DNA from: JAWKUK01 sp041398605
GTDB taxonomy: Bacteria; Planctomycetota; UBA1135; GCA-002686595
DNA length: 64,000 nt
NCBI GenBank assembly: GCA_041398605.1
Contig: JAWKUK010000023.1
Span: forward strand, 1-64,000
Direction: 5' to 3'
Shown: positions 18,050-27,807 of the stretch, piece by piece
Layout of the letters: every line of letters starts with the position of its first letter
How positions within the stretch are numbered: the stretch's first letter is position 1
Made by a program: the position numbers and the translations under genes
Notes under the pieces: model-generated
The model's input: only the letters and a program-made list of their open reading frames with translations
Told to the model about the DNA's origin: nothing
The model's database searches: none

Positions 18050-19918
18050 TCAGCGCCGACCGGTCACGCGCACCCAGGCGATGAACGAGCGGCCCTCGGT
18101 CGTCGGCTCGACCGTCACGAGCGCCCACTCGCCGTCCTTGGCGCGGACCGTGCGCCGCGCGGACACCCCGCGCGTGACCGCCAGCTCGACCGTGTTACGC
18201 ACGACGAAGTCGCCGATCGGCTGCGGGAGCTCGTCGAGCTTGGTCGTCGGGACAGGGTCCCAATCCGCGGTCGGGAACGGCTCGCTGGAGCGCGCGCTGC
18301 GCTGAAACACGAGATCGACCGCAGTCGAGACCAAGCCGTCAGGCGCCCGCAATGGCACGCACCAGAAGCTGACGCCATCGAAGCACGTCGCCGGAATGGG
18401 GTCGGGGACCGTCGAAGCTTGGGCGATCTCGACGTCGTAATCCTGTAGGTAGAACCACTCGCGACCGTCCATGACGATCGAAGTGTCGCCGCCGCGCACC
18501 GCGGTCGCGACGCGACCCGCGAGGCCCTGGATCAGGGCCCCCCGCGCGCGCTCATCCAGCTTCCCATAGAGCAGCTCTGCGAGCTGCCCGGGGTCGACCT
18601 CACCATACCGCGCCTCGACCTCGAACGTCTCGGCCACGAGCCCCGCCCCGATGCTCGCGACGTGCGCCCGCGCGGCGGCGCGTAGCGCGCCCTCCTCCGG
18701 CACATAGATGAATGCGCCGATCCGACTCATCCGCCCGCTGAGCCCGCGCGCACCGCTCGTGTCGCTGAAGCCATCGAACACCTCCTCAGGCGACATCAGC
18801 GCATCGGAGTCATCGAGCCACTCGGGCAAGGGCACCTCATCGACCGACCAGCCGCCGCTCGGCGCCGCGCGCGCTGGCCGAATGGGCTTGGTCCGCGCGC
18901 CCGTGACCACGGTGTCGCCGCACGCGATGAACGGTGATCCAGCGGTGCCCGGCGCCGTCGCCGGGCGCTTGCGCTGGACGCGCAGCAGATACGCGTCCGC
19001 GCCGTCGCCGCCGCCGAAGAGGAGCGCGCCGCCGTCATCGAGCGTCGCAGACGCCGTCGCGACGCGCATCTGCAGGTCGGGAAGCTGCAGCGCCGCGCCG
19101 CCGAAGCCCGGGATGACAAACTCCCGCAGCGGCCGCGCGGGCGTGGCTTCGCGCGCCCACGCGCGCACCAGAAGGCGCCCGTTCACGCCGACGCGCACGT
19201 TGACGGCGAACGCGAGCCCCGTGGGGAGCGCCGTCACCTGCGGGTCGATCGCGAGGGCCCCTTGCGCGACCTCGACGTCATAGTCGATCAGCGTCGACTC
19301 CGCGCCCGCGGTCGACAGTGCAGTGGACGTCCCCATCGGCACCGCGCGCCGCGCGACCAGCGTCGCAGCGCTGATTGGCAACGCCGTGTCCGCTTGCTCA
19401 GCGGTGAAGACAGACTGCCCCTGCTCCCCAGCGGCCGCGCACGCCACGCGGTGCAGCTCGACCTCGACCTCGTCGAAAGCCAGGCTGGCGAGGTCCGCGA
19501 GCAGGCGTTGCACATCGGCTTGCACGCGCTCGCTGCCGAGCACCCGCACGACTCCGCCGCGCTCGTCGACGTCGTATTCGCCGACGTCGGGCAGCTGCTC
19601 GACGAGCTCCTGGAGGATGTCGCCGAGGCCCTCGTCCGCGAACGAGAACGGCTCGCCCAGGTCAATGTCGTACTGGTCAGGCTGCAGGTAGTTGATCCGG
19701 GACGCCGACGCGGGCGGGCGCAGGTCCACCAACGGCGGACGCGTCGACTCGGCCGAGAGCAGCGCGCGCACGTCGTAGAGCCGCACGACTGCGTCGTCCT
19801 GGACCCGGATTGGGATGCGGGCCGGCGCGCCTGCGCTGGCGACACCGAAGAGCGAGGCGAGCGGCAGGGCGAGGCGGAGACAGGCGTGCGAGTGTGAAAG
19901 CATCGACATCAATGACAT
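18050..19918 (-). CDS. Large secreted protein with a secretin/STN-like N-terminal region, function unknown
   Basis: 622 residues from ATG 19918 (in-frame ATGs also at 19909 and 19903). A signal peptide is present (LRLALPLASLFGVASAG). Residues about 32-150 contain VVRLYDVRALLSA, then GDILQELVEQLP, then GVVRVLGSERVQADVQRLLA. This resembles the STN/N-domains of secretins and related periplasmic proteins. No secretin pore domain follows. Two similar modules appear later (YDVEVAQ... and YDVEIAQ...), suggesting an internal duplication. A cell-envelope role is likely. Its end converges on the TPR gene. Confidence 0.72.
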   Translation of the reverse strand: MSLMSMLSHSHACLRLALPLASLFGVASAGAPARIPIRVQDDAVVRLYDVRALLSAESTRPPLVDLRPPASASRINYLQPDQYDIDLGEPFSFADEGLGDILQELVEQLPDVGEYDVDERGGVVRVLGSERVQADVQRLLADLASLAFDEVEVELHRVACAAAGEQGQSVFTAEQADTALPISAATLVARRAVPMGTSTALSTAGAESTLIDYDVEVAQGALAIDPQVTALPTGLAFAVNVRVGVNGRLLVRAWAREATPARPLREFVIPGFGGAALQLPDLQMRVATASATLDDGGALLFGGGDGADAYLLRVQRKRPATAPGTAGSPFIACGDTVVTGARTKPIRPARAAPSGGWSVDEVPLPEWLDDSDALMSPEEVFDGFSDTSGARGLSGRMSRIGAFIYVPEEGALRAAARAHVASIGAGLVAETFEVEARYGEVDPGQLAELLYGKLDERARGALIQGLAGRVATAVRGGDTSIVMDGREWFYLQDYDVEIAQASTVPDPIPATCFDGVSFWCVPLRAPDGLVSTAVDLVFQRSARSSEPFPTADWDPVPTTKLDELPQPIGDFVVRNTVELAVTRGVSARRTVRAKDGEWALVTVEPTTEGRSFIAWVRVTGRR

Positions 19919-19965
19919 CAATCGGTAGAGGTCCGGCGAAGAGCTATCCAGGCAGAGTGACGAGG

Positions 19966-21951
19966 CTACCGGCTTCTGCCAGTTTCGCGCTTCGTCAGGT
20001 GCAACACGTCGAAGAGGCGCCCATTCTCGTCGATCGCCTGCAGCTCCAGGTGGCGCCCGTGGATGCCTACGTAGACGAGGTGGTGCCGGCGGGCCTTCTT
20101 GTGCCCGAACCACGTATTGGTCGCGTCGAAGTCCTCGAGCCGGCCGCCCCCACCTGCCGCGGTGACGTAGAGGACGCCGCCCTCCTCGTACGGCACGACC
20201 TCGCCGCCTTTGATCGGGAACGTGCGCTCGTAGTCGTGGACGTGCCCGGAGAAGCAAATGTCGACGTCATAGCGCTCCAAGAGCGCGACGATGTTGCGCA
20301 CATTCATGTCGCCGCGCGTCGAGGGCGCCGCGCGCGTATCGCCGTAGTCGTCGGCGTCGGACGTATAAGGCGGTTGGTGCAGCACCGCAAAGCGCCAGAG
20401 CGACTTCGACGCGGCGAGCGCCCCTGCGAGCCACGCGAGCTGCTCGGACTGCTGCGCGAGCGAGCGGTTGCCATCGAGCATGAAGAACTCCGCGTCGCCG
20501 TAGGTGAAGGAGTACCAACGCTCCGGCTGCGGCAGGTCCATGTACTCGTAGTAGTGCCGCGCGTCTTGCTCGTGGTTGCCGAGGACCGGCATCATCGGGA
20601 TCGTGCGCAAGAGCGGGCCGACGTGCTTGAAGAAGTAGTGGGTCCACTCGGACTTCTGGCTCCCCGTATCCACGAGGTCGCCTGCGTGCACCAAGAGGTT
20701 GGGGCGGTGCTCTTGCGCGAGGTCCGCGACGCGGCGCGCGACGTCGCCTTGGGTCTGCGTATCGCCGACGACGACAAACGTGAACGGGCGGCCCGGCGAG
20801 GCCGCAGTGCGGAATGACGCGACCTCGCTCTCCAGGCTCCGCGGCTCGTCGGGCTCGCGCGGCGCGTCCGTCGGCGCGGCGCTGTCGAGCGCGACTTGGT
20901 AGAAGTACTTCGTATCAGGCGAGAGCCCGGTGATGCGCAGGGTGTGCAAGCCGCGGGCCTCGGCGCTGGCCACGGCCCGCCACTCCGCCTCGTCGTCGGC
21001 GCGATAGCGCACGGTGACCCGCGACGCTTCAGTCGTCTCGCACCCGACGCTGACCGCGTCGAGCGCGGGCCAGGTGAGGTACGGGCGGACGAGCCAGTCG
21101 AAGCGCACATCGTCCCACGGGGGCAGGTCGGACAAGCGCGGGCCCTCCAGCGCCTCGCCCTCCTGCGCCTCGCCCTCCTGGGCCTCGCCCGCCGCGCTCG
21201 ACGCGGCGCCCAACGCGCGGACACCCGCGGCGTCGCGCGCGGCGTCGGTCAGCACCACGGATTGAATGCGCCCGTCGTGCGGATAGCGCTCGTCCTTGTC
21301 GCGATAGGCGCCGACGACAAAGCCGCCGAAGTCTGCGTAGAGGACGTCACCGGACTGCTCGCGCGACTCCGCGTCGAGCGCGCCGTCGACGTAGAGCCGC
21401 ATCACCGCGCCGTCGTAGGTCGCAGCGACATGGTGCCAACGGCCGCGCTGGTACGGCGCCCGGCCGCGCAGATAGGTCAGCTTGCCGTCGCCGTCATCTG
21501 CGCCCTCGCTCGAGAGCGCAAAGGTGAAGCGCTCTTCGTCGTAGCCGAGGAGCCAGCCCTTCTCGAAGCCGCCGTTGTCCTCCAACCGGCCGACGAGCCC
21601 GCCCCAGCGCTGCGGCGCATCGATCGACACCCACGCCGACACGGTCAAGGCGCGGGACGGCAGGGTGACGAGGCCAGGGGACGGCTCGCACCACACGTCC
21701 GCGTCCGTGTTGAAGGCGAGGCCGCCGCCAAACTGCGCCGGCGCGAAGGTCGGTGGGCGCTCTGCGCGGAGCGCGGCGCCCTCGAAGCGCACCACGGCCC
21801 CCTCGGTTGTCATCGCCCAGCGCGAGGGCTTTGAGCGCTGCATCGCGAGGCTGCCCGCTGCGCCACAGACGAGCAGGACGGGGAGGAAAGCCCGCATCCG
21901 GGCCAAGGACCCAGCGGCGCGGGTCGATAAAGGGCGCAGGGAGGGCGTCAT
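19966..21951 (-). CDS. Secreted LamG / FnIII-like / calcineurin-type metallophosphoesterase
   Basis: 661 residues (an alternative start at 21897 gives the compact signal peptide MRAFLPVLLVCGAAGSLA). A LamG/concanavalin-like domain occupies about 50-230 (LTVSAWVSI, GRWHHVAATYDGAVMRLYVD). A linker follows in which GEAQE is repeated, then an FnIII-like purple-acid-phosphatase N-domain (VTVRYRADDEAEW, SPDTKYFYQV). The catalytic domain has the five metal motifs: GDTQ, GDLVDTG, GNHE, VLHQPPY and GHVHDYER. It hydrolyses phosphoesters outside the cytoplasm. It is 47 bp downstream of the preceding minus-strand gene's start, so the two may be co-transcribed. Confidence 0.9.
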   Translation of the reverse strand: MTPSLRPLSTRAAGSLARMRAFLPVLLVCGAAGSLAMQRSKPSRWAMTTEGAVVRFEGAALRAERPPTFAPAQFGGGLAFNTDADVWCEPSPGLVTLPSRALTVSAWVSIDAPQRWGGLVGRLEDNGGFEKGWLLGYDEERFTFALSSEGADDGDGKLTYLRGRAPYQRGRWHHVAATYDGAVMRLYVDGALDAESREQSGDVLYADFGGFVVGAYRDKDERYPHDGRIQSVVLTDAARDAAGVRALGAASSAAGEAQEGEAQEGEALEGPRLSDLPPWDDVRFDWLVRPYLTWPALDAVSVGCETTEASRVTVRYRADDEAEWRAVASAEARGLHTLRITGLSPDTKYFYQVALDSAAPTDAPREPDEPRSLESEVASFRTAASPGRPFTFVVVGDTQTQGDVARRVADLAQEHRPNLLVHAGDLVDTGSQKSEWTHYFFKHVGPLLRTIPMMPVLGNHEQDARHYYEYMDLPQPERWYSFTYGDAEFFMLDGNRSLAQQSEQLAWLAGALAASKSLWRFAVLHQPPYTSDADDYGDTRAAPSTRGDMNVRNIVALLERYDVDICFSGHVHDYERTFPIKGGEVVPYEEGGVLYVTAAGGGGRLEDFDATNTWFGHKKARRHHLVYVGIHGRHLELQAIDENGRLFDVLHLTKRETGRSR

Positions 21952-22076
21952 GGCCCGCGCATCATCGCGTCCCGGGACCGAGCGGCCAAACCAAGATCAA
22001 ACGCGCCCTGCGCCGCCCGGGCGCATCCCGCACGGCGCGCGTGACGAAGGCCCCACAAGGCGCGGAGCGCCCCAAG

Positions 22077-23156
22077 ATGCCCATGAGAACGCGATCCAAC
22101 ACGACCTTGATTCGCCCGCGAGCGCTGGCGCTCCTCGTGCCGTTGGCGCTCACGCTGGGACAGTCCAGCTTGGCGCTCGCCGCTCAGGGGCCCGAGCTCG
22201 CAACGGAGCGGGCGGCCCCAGACCTCCCAAACGGCCCAATCGAGCGCGACGAGGCCGCCAAGCTCGAGTACCTGTCGGACTTCTTCGTGTTCGCGGGGCG
22301 AGAGGCCTCCAGCGACGGCAAGCCGGGCAAAGGCCTCGTCTTCGCGTTCGACGCCAACCGCGGCCGCGAGAAGCAGAAGTACGCGGCGGAGCACTTCGCG
22401 GTGCTCTGGGTCGAAGGTCGCGGCTGGGTGGACCTGGACGTGACGCAGTCGTTGCCGGGCGCCGCGGCGCAGTTTGCGCGCGCGGTCGGCGTCGGGTTGC
22501 CGACCTGTGAGCGCGCGCAGGTCGCGGGTGACGCGTTTGCGGGGTTGACGATCGAGGTGCCGAAGGTCGCGCTGAAGCTCGTCGCCGAGCCGATCGGCGT
22601 GGAGACGGACCGGCGCAACGGCGGCGATGTGTTCCTCACGGGCGCGACGAAGGGGCGGCTGACGCTGGGGGAGCGCGCGTTTGTCGGCGTGGTGCACCAT
22701 GAGTTCACCTACCTGGTGGGCGTGAACCCGTTGGCGAAGACGTACACGGACCTCTTCGGCGAGGGCTTCCACAGCGTCTATGCGCTGTTGGGCGCGAAGG
22801 ACGCGTTGCGCCTGCACCGCACGGGCGGGACGCTGGAGCCGCTGATCGGGAGGCACTCGGGGTACCTCGTGCGCGACGGCGCGGAGGCGGGCGCGGGGGA
22901 GCTGCCTGCGTTCAAGCTGGAGACGGCGAAGAAGAGCCTGGGCGGGCTCTTCCGCTGGCCGGGCCGCTACGACATCGGTTGGCGCGAGGGCGCTGCGGAC
23001 GCGCGCCGGCGGATCGAGGTGAAGGTGGACCTGAAGGACCGCGAGACGCTGATCAACTACGTCTTTGGCGGCGTCGCGATCGCGATCGCGAGCGGCGAGC
23101 TCGTCGACGGCGCTCAGCGCGAGCCGGTCTTGGGCTTCACGCTGATCGTCCTGTAG
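22077..23156 (+). CDS. Secreted protein of unknown function
   Basis: 359 residues from ATG 22077, with GGAG nine bases upstream and a second ATG at 22083. The signal peptide is ALALLVPLALTLGQSSLALA. The mature part is beta-rich: paired strands such as EHFAVLWVEGRGWVDLDV, FVGVVHHEFTYLVGVNP, and a terminal FGGVAIAIASGELVDGAQ. I do not recognise the family. It is followed in the same direction by the DUF3500 gene after 57 bp. Probably periplasmic or exported. Confidence 0.8.
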   Translation: MPMRTRSNTTLIRPRALALLVPLALTLGQSSLALAAQGPELATERAAPDLPNGPIERDEAAKLEYLSDFFVFAGREASSDGKPGKGLVFAFDANRGREKQKYAAEHFAVLWVEGRGWVDLDVTQSLPGAAAQFARAVGVGLPTCERAQVAGDAFAGLTIEVPKVALKLVAEPIGVETDRRNGGDVFLTGATKGRLTLGERAFVGVVHHEFTYLVGVNPLAKTYTDLFGEGFHSVYALLGAKDALRLHRTGGTLEPLIGRHSGYLVRDGAEAGAGELPAFKLETAKKSLGGLFRWPGRYDIGWREGAADARRRIEVKVDLKDRETLINYVFGGVAIAIASGELVDGAQREPVLGFTLIVL

Positions 23157-23213
23157 CGCGAACGCTGCGAAGATCGCGCGGGGGCCCGTGCGCGTTCCGC
23201 GCAGATCCCTACG

Positions 23214-24302
23214 ATGCACGGCATGCGACAGTTCATGCCCCTCGGGTTGGTTGCGGTGCTCGGTTTGGCGGCGGCGTTCGAGCCGAGCGCGGCGCAGGCC
23301 GTGCTCGACGCCAAGCGGCCGCTCGCGTTCCAGCCGGCGGCGCCCGACGGCGTCACCGCGATGACGGTCGCCGCGGCGGCAAGGCTGCAGGCCGCGCTCA
23401 ACGACGAGCAACGCGCGCGCCTCGTGCTGGACGAGGGCGACGAAGCGCAACGCGTGCGCTGGTCGAACCTCCCCACCGGGATCTTCACGCGCGCGGGGAT
23501 CCGCATGGGCGAGCTCGACGACCCGCAACGGGGCCTCGTCTTCGCGCTGCTCGGCGCGTTCCTCAGCCCCGAGGGCGTGCAGGCCGTGCGCGACAACATG
23601 GACGCCGACGAGACCCTGACGAGCGGCGCCCCGCGCGGGGGCATCGCGTTCGGAAAGGGCGAGTACTACCTGTCTCTCCGCGGCGCGCCCTCGCTGGAGC
23701 AGCCCTTTACGCTGCAGTTCGGCGGACACCACCTGGCCCTCAACGCCGCGTTCCTCGGCGCTCGCGTCACGCTCTCGCCGCTCTTGACCGGCGGGCAGCC
23801 GATGCACTACAAGCGCGGCGACGAGGCGGTCAGCCAGATGGACACAGAGGTCACACGCGCCTACGCGCTCGTCGCGGCCCTCGACGACGCACAGCGCGCG
23901 CGCGCAGTGGTCGCGGCGCAGCCGATCGACCTGACGTGGGGCCCTGGCCGCGAATCGGCCGAGGACGCGACCCGGCCGCCAGCGGCGGTGGGGATCCCGG
24001 CGAGCGCGCTGAACGACGACGAGCGCAAGCAGCTCCTCGCGCTCGTCCATGCGCGCCTCGCGCTGCTCAACACGTCGGCCGCGGCGGCGCGCCTGGCAGA
24101 GGTCGAGGCGGAGCTGTCAGCGCTCACCTTCGCCTGGTTCGGCAGCACGCGCCCCGGCGAGCTCATGTCCTACCGCGTCCAAGGGCCGAGCGTCTTCATG
24201 GAGTATGCGCCGCAGGGCCGCGGCCCCGCCGCCGCCGAGCACGTCCACGCAATCTACCGCGACCCGACCAACGACTACGGGCGCGCGCTCGCGCGCAAGT
24301 GA
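23214..24302 (+). CDS. DUF3500 family secreted protein
   Basis: 362 residues; signal peptide MPLGLVAVLGLAAAFEPSAAQ. The family pattern is clear: AARLQAALNDEQRARLVLD, then RWSNLPTGIFTRAGIRMGEL, then the central FGGHHLALNAAF, HYKRGDE and WFGSTRPGE, ending YRVQGPSVFMEYAPQ and HVHAIYRDPTNDYG. The biochemical role of DUF3500 is not known; the conserved His/Arg residues suggest an enzyme or ligand-binding protein outside the cytoplasm. Probably co-transcribed with the gene upstream. Confidence 0.9.
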   Translation: MHGMRQFMPLGLVAVLGLAAAFEPSAAQAVLDAKRPLAFQPAAPDGVTAMTVAAAARLQAALNDEQRARLVLDEGDEAQRVRWSNLPTGIFTRAGIRMGELDDPQRGLVFALLGAFLSPEGVQAVRDNMDADETLTSGAPRGGIAFGKGEYYLSLRGAPSLEQPFTLQFGGHHLALNAAFLGARVTLSPLLTGGQPMHYKRGDEAVSQMDTEVTRAYALVAALDDAQRARAVVAAQPIDLTWGPGRESAEDATRPPAAVGIPASALNDDERKQLLALVHARLALLNTSAAAARLAEVEAELSALTFAWFGSTRPGELMSYRVQGPSVFMEYAPQGRGPAAAEHVHAIYRDPTNDYGRALARK

Positions 24303-24323
24303 CGGCGAGCGCGCTCGGGCCCC

Positions 24324-25799
24324 TCAAGCGTCTTTGGCGCCGAAGCAATAGAGCTGGGTCTCGGAGCGCACATACACCCGCCCGTTGGCGAGGGCGGGCG
24401 TCGACCAGACCTTGCCATCGACAGCGGTCGACGACAAGGGCTCCCATTCGGCGCAGCCCGAGACCAGCGTGAGCTGCCCCGAGAGGCTCGCAGCGAAGAC
24501 GCGCCCGCCGGCAGCGATCGGAGACGCGTAGTAGCTGTCGGGCTCGCCGACGCGGCCCTGCTTGCCGAGCGCCCCGGTCCGCGCGTCGAGCGCCGTCAAG
24601 AGCCCGCCGTCCTTCAGCAAGAAGACCGTGCCATCGACGAGCACGGGTGACACGACGTCGGAGAGGCCCCGGCGGCCGTCGTACTGCCACGCCACATGGG
24701 TCTCGGTCACATCGCCGACGAGCGGCTTGCCCTCGACGTCCAGGTCGATCGCGAAGAGCCCGCCCTTGGCCGTCTGCGTCGATTGCAGATACTCGTATTC
24801 GCGCGCATTGAGCACCTCGTCGCCGTCGAGGTCCCAGATGAACCACGTCTGCTGCATCGTGTCGTGCTTCCACTCATCACGCTGAAGCGCGCCGTCGCCG
24901 TTCGCGTCCTTCTCCGCCAGCACCTCCGCGAACGACTGCCCGAGGTTCGGCACGCCGAACTCCGTCGACGAGGGCATGAAGGAGCTGACGATGCACAGGT
25001 CTTCGTAGAAGAGCGGCACGGCCTTCGACTGCCACGCGGACCCGGTGACCCACCAGATGCGCGCGCCGGTCTCCAAGTCGTAGCCTGCGATCTGATACGA
25101 CCCAGAGACGACGACTTGCGGCTTGCCGCCTTGTGGCGTGAAGACCGCCGGGGTCGCGTAGCTGTGCAGCGCGCCCTCGCGGACCGTCCGCCAACGCTCG
25201 ACGCCCGTGTCCGCCGCGAGGCAGACGAGCGCCGAGCCGCCGTCCTGATCCAGTTGCATGACGACCGCGCCATCGACGACGAGCGGCGAGGTCGCGAGCC
25301 CGTGCGGGATGTTGTAGGGCGCCCCAAGCGAGTTGCGCCAGAGCTCCTTGCCCTCGAGGTCGTACGCGACCATCCCGACGTGGTGGAAGAGCGCGTAGAC
25401 ACGCTCGCCGTCCGTCGCGGGCGTCGGCGCCGCGTACGAGTTGCCGCCGGGGCGCTCGCCCTCGAACTCGACGGCCGCGCGCCAGCGCTCCTCGCCGGTG
25501 CCCGCGTCGATGCAGACGGTCAAGAGCTGCTTGCCGTCGCGGCCGGTCACGAACACGCGCTCTCCCGCGATGATGGGCGAGGAATAGCCGCTCGGGAGCG
25601 ACGCCTTCCAGACGAGCTGCGCTTCTGCGTCGAGCGCCTCGGGGAGCTGCGCGCCAACGGCCGTGCCGCTGCCGTTCGCGCCGCGGAAGCCGCCCCATTC
25701 CGGCGCGGGGTGCGTGGCGCGCTCCTGCGCAGAGAAGGCCGGCATGGAGCAGCCCAAGAGCAGGAGCAGAGGGAGCGAGAGTTGGCGGGCGGTATCCAT
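24324..25799 (-). CDS. Exported PQQ-type beta-propeller protein with inserted EF-hands
   Basis: 491 residues from ATG 25799. The N-terminus LSLPLLLLLGCSMPAFS has a lipobox-like LLGC and could be a lipoprotein. Repeated blades with the PQQ signature follow (AGTGEERWRAAVEFEG, DTGVERWRTVREG, ETGARIWWVTG, ARTGALGKQG). Between blades, near residue 300-340, are two EF-hand loops (DANGDGALQRDEW and DLDGDEVLNAREY). Family members are dehydrogenase-like or scaffold proteins; I see no clear PQQ cofactor ligand set, so catalysis is uncertain. Upstream, 13-bp units (CGAAGCAGAGGG) repeat between about 25824 and 25860. Confidence 0.9.
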   Translation of the reverse strand: MDTARQLSLPLLLLLGCSMPAFSAQERATHPAPEWGGFRGANGSGTAVGAQLPEALDAEAQLVWKASLPSGYSSPIIAGERVFVTGRDGKQLLTVCIDAGTGEERWRAAVEFEGERPGGNSYAAPTPATDGERVYALFHHVGMVAYDLEGKELWRNSLGAPYNIPHGLATSPLVVDGAVVMQLDQDGGSALVCLAADTGVERWRTVREGALHSYATPAVFTPQGGKPQVVVSGSYQIAGYDLETGARIWWVTGSAWQSKAVPLFYEDLCIVSSFMPSSTEFGVPNLGQSFAEVLAEKDANGDGALQRDEWKHDTMQQTWFIWDLDGDEVLNAREYEYLQSTQTAKGGLFAIDLDVEGKPLVGDVTETHVAWQYDGRRGLSDVVSPVLVDGTVFLLKDGGLLTALDARTGALGKQGRVGEPDSYYASPIAAGGRVFAASLSGQLTLVSGCAEWEPLSSTAVDGKVWSTPALANGRVYVRSETQLYCFGAKDA

Positions 25800-25987
25800 G
25801 TGATCTGTAGCGAGAGGGAGTCCCCGAAGCAGAGGGTCGAAGCAGAGGGCCGAAGCAAAGACTGACCGCGGCAGTCTAGGCAAGCCCGACCCGCTCCTGC
25901 GCGCCCCGCGCAGAGCTCTTACCGATGCGACACGGAGCTCGAATGCGACGGGGCAGGCCTGCCCCCGATCTGGTAGCGTCGTCCCCC

Positions 25988-26626
25988 ATGAAATCGCTGC
26001 TCCCCCTCACGGCAATGCTCCTCGTCGCTGCTTGCAGCGCCCCCGAAGCCCCGCAAGCGGGGTCGGGGACCACCGCCTCCCCTTCAGCCCCCGCCCCTGA
26101 ATCTGCGCCGACCGCCGCGGAGGCAGGGCTGCCGACGGAGCTCACGCCCGCCACGCTGTGCGCCTTCTCGCTCGCGGACACGAAGAACGTCCACGTGTTC
26201 GACGGCGTGCTGACCGCCGCGCAACCCTCGGCCGCGGCCCTCGAGGCGGCGCGGGCGCTCGGCGTCAAGAGCGTGCTGAACCAGCGCAAGCCGGCGGAGA
26301 TGGAGAAGGTCGACTTCGACGAGCGCGCGGTCGCGGAGGGCCTCGGCATGACCTACACACACATGCCCTGGAACGGACCGGATGAGCTGACCGACGAGCT
26401 CCTGGACCAGACGCGCGCCTACTTGCGCGAGGCCCCGCGGCCGATCCTTTACCACTGTGCTTCGGCGAACCGCGTCGGCGCGGGCTGGGCGGCATGGCGC
26501 GCGCTCGACGGCGGGGTCGACATCGACACCGCCATCGCCGAGGGCAAGGCCGTCGGAATGCGCACTGAGGCCTACGAGCCGAAGGTGCGCGACTACGTCG
26601 CGCGGCGCGCCGCATCCGGCGGCTGA
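25988..26626 (+). CDS. Lipoprotein with DUF442/dual-specificity phosphatase-like domain
   Basis: 212 residues; lipobox LLVAAC with Cys near residue 14, then an Ala/Pro/Ser-rich linker. The catalytic domain at about 55-200 has VFDGVLTAAQPSAAALEAAR, GVKSVLNQRKPAE and the phosphatase loop HCASANRVGAGW (Cys-x5-Arg), as in the family next to beta-lactamase-like hydrolases and other DSP-type phosphatases. It would dephosphorylate a protein or small molecule in the periplasm. Its end overlaps the convergent FAD oxidoreductase by 34 bp. Confidence 0.87.
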   Translation: MKSLLPLTAMLLVAACSAPEAPQAGSGTTASPSAPAPESAPTAAEAGLPTELTPATLCAFSLADTKNVHVFDGVLTAAQPSAAALEAARALGVKSVLNQRKPAEMEKVDFDERAVAEGLGMTYTHMPWNGPDELTDELLDQTRAYLREAPRPILYHCASANRVGAGWAAWRALDGGVDIDTAIAEGKAVGMRTEAYEPKVRDYVARRAASGG

Positions 26627-27807
26627 GCGACGACGCCGAGGAGGTCGTCGAGCACTTCCTCGGCGAGCCCGAACGACAGCGTCATCCCCGCGCCGCCGAG
26701 GGCCGCGACGACGCGCACCCCCGGCGAGGGCTGGAAGACCTGCTCGGTCCCGCCGTCCGTGCGCTTGGCGTACACGCCGTGCCAGCGCGCTGCCGGGCTG
26801 GGGCTCGGCAGCGTCAGGAACGTCGCCGCGTACTCGAGGATCGCCGCGTCGATCGCCGCGCTCGAGTCCGGCGAGAAGCCCGCGCCGTATTCGTGGCTGT
26901 CACCGAGGACGACCTCGCCGAGGCCGTTCTGCGACGCCATCACGTGGATCCCGAACTGGTCGAAGAGCGGCCGCTCTTGCGTGAAGCGCGCGCGCACCGC
27001 GGCGAGCGACGGGCAGGCGGCGAACGCCGCGTAGTGCCGCAAGGTCGAGCCCGCCGCGAGCATCGGCCCGAGGCGCCACGCGCCCGGCTGCGGCGCGGTG
27101 CGCATCATCTGCAGCTTGCAGCGCGTGATCGGCGCCGCTGCGAAGTGCGCGGGAAAGAGCGTCTCCAGGTCCTCGCCGGGGCACACGATGACGTGCGGCG
27201 CCCAGACGACGCGCCCCGTCGCGAGCCGCACGCCATGACCGCCCCCCGCGAGCACGCCGGCCTCGACCGCGGCGACGCCGCGCAGCAGCGTCACGCCCGG
27301 CGCAGCGCCGAGCCACGTCGCGAGCTTCGTCGTCGCTTCGCGCGGGTCGACGCAGGCCTCGGTCGCGCTCCAGAGCGCGCCGAGCAGCCCCGCGCGCACG
27401 ACGCCTGGCGCGCGCTCGATGACCGCGTCCGGCCCGATGAGCTCCAGCGCGCCTGCGGCGCTCGGTCCAGCGCCAGCGATCAGCTCGCTCAAGACCGCAG
27501 CTTCGTCCGCGTGGTACGCGAGGTGCAATGAGCCCGTCTCTTCGATCCAATAGCCCGCCTCGGACGCGAGCTCCAGCCACACCTCGCGCGAGCGTAGCGC
27601 CCGCGCACGCAGGCGCCCCTCGGGCTGGCCGATCGGCCACACCATGCCGAAGTTGCGCACGCTCGCGCCGCGCGGCTGATCGGCGCGATCGACGAGCGCG
27701 ACGGAGAGCCCGCGGCGGCGCGCCGCGACCGCGTGCGCGAGCCCGACGATCCCGGAGCCGACGATGGCGACGTCGCAGTCCAAGCGCGAATGGCTCGCTG
27801 TGGTCAT
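26593..27807 (-). CDS. Phosphonate-associated FAD-dependent oxidoreductase (TIGR03364 type)
   Basis: 404 residues starting MTTASHSRLDCDVAIVGSGI. The Rossmann motif is VGSGIVGLAHA with a DRA-type beta-strand 2 end. Then RNFGMVWPIGQP, TGSLHLAYHADE and the late GVYAKRTDG and LGGAGMTLSFGLAEEV are typical of the DAO superfamily branch that sits in phosphonate clusters. It likely oxidises an aminophosphonate (2-aminoethylphosphonate or an N-alkyl derivative) to an aldehyde. The start overlaps the stop of the phosphonatase-like gene (ATGA), so the two are coupled. Substrate is inferred from context. Confidence 0.85.
   Translation of the reverse strand: MTTASHSRLDCDVAIVGSGIVGLAHAVAARRRGLSVALVDRADQPRGASVRNFGMVWPIGQPEGRLRARALRSREVWLELASEAGYWIEETGSLHLAYHADEAAVLSELIAGAGPSAAGALELIGPDAVIERAPGVVRAGLLGALWSATEACVDPREATTKLATWLGAAPGVTLLRGVAAVEAGVLAGGGHGVRLATGRVVWAPHVIVCPGEDLETLFPAHFAAAPITRCKLQMMRTAPQPGAWRLGPMLAAGSTLRHYAAFAACPSLAAVRARFTQERPLFDQFGIHVMASQNGLGEVVLGDSHEYGAGFSPDSSAAIDAAILEYAATFLTLPSPSPAARWHGVYAKRTDGGTEQVFQPSPGVRVVAALGGAGMTLSFGLAEEVLDDLLGVVAQPPDAARRAT

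Noticed and set aside
17801..18448. Plus-strand frame across the 12-bp repeats
   Set aside because: The repeated SRALSRAFSRAF pattern comes only from the 12-bp array and its remainder is antisense to the next gene.
26593..26626. Overlap of the phosphatase-like and FAD oxidoreductase ends as an error
   Set aside because: A 34-bp tail-to-tail overlap is normal for convergent genes in GC-rich genomes, and both C-termini look natural.
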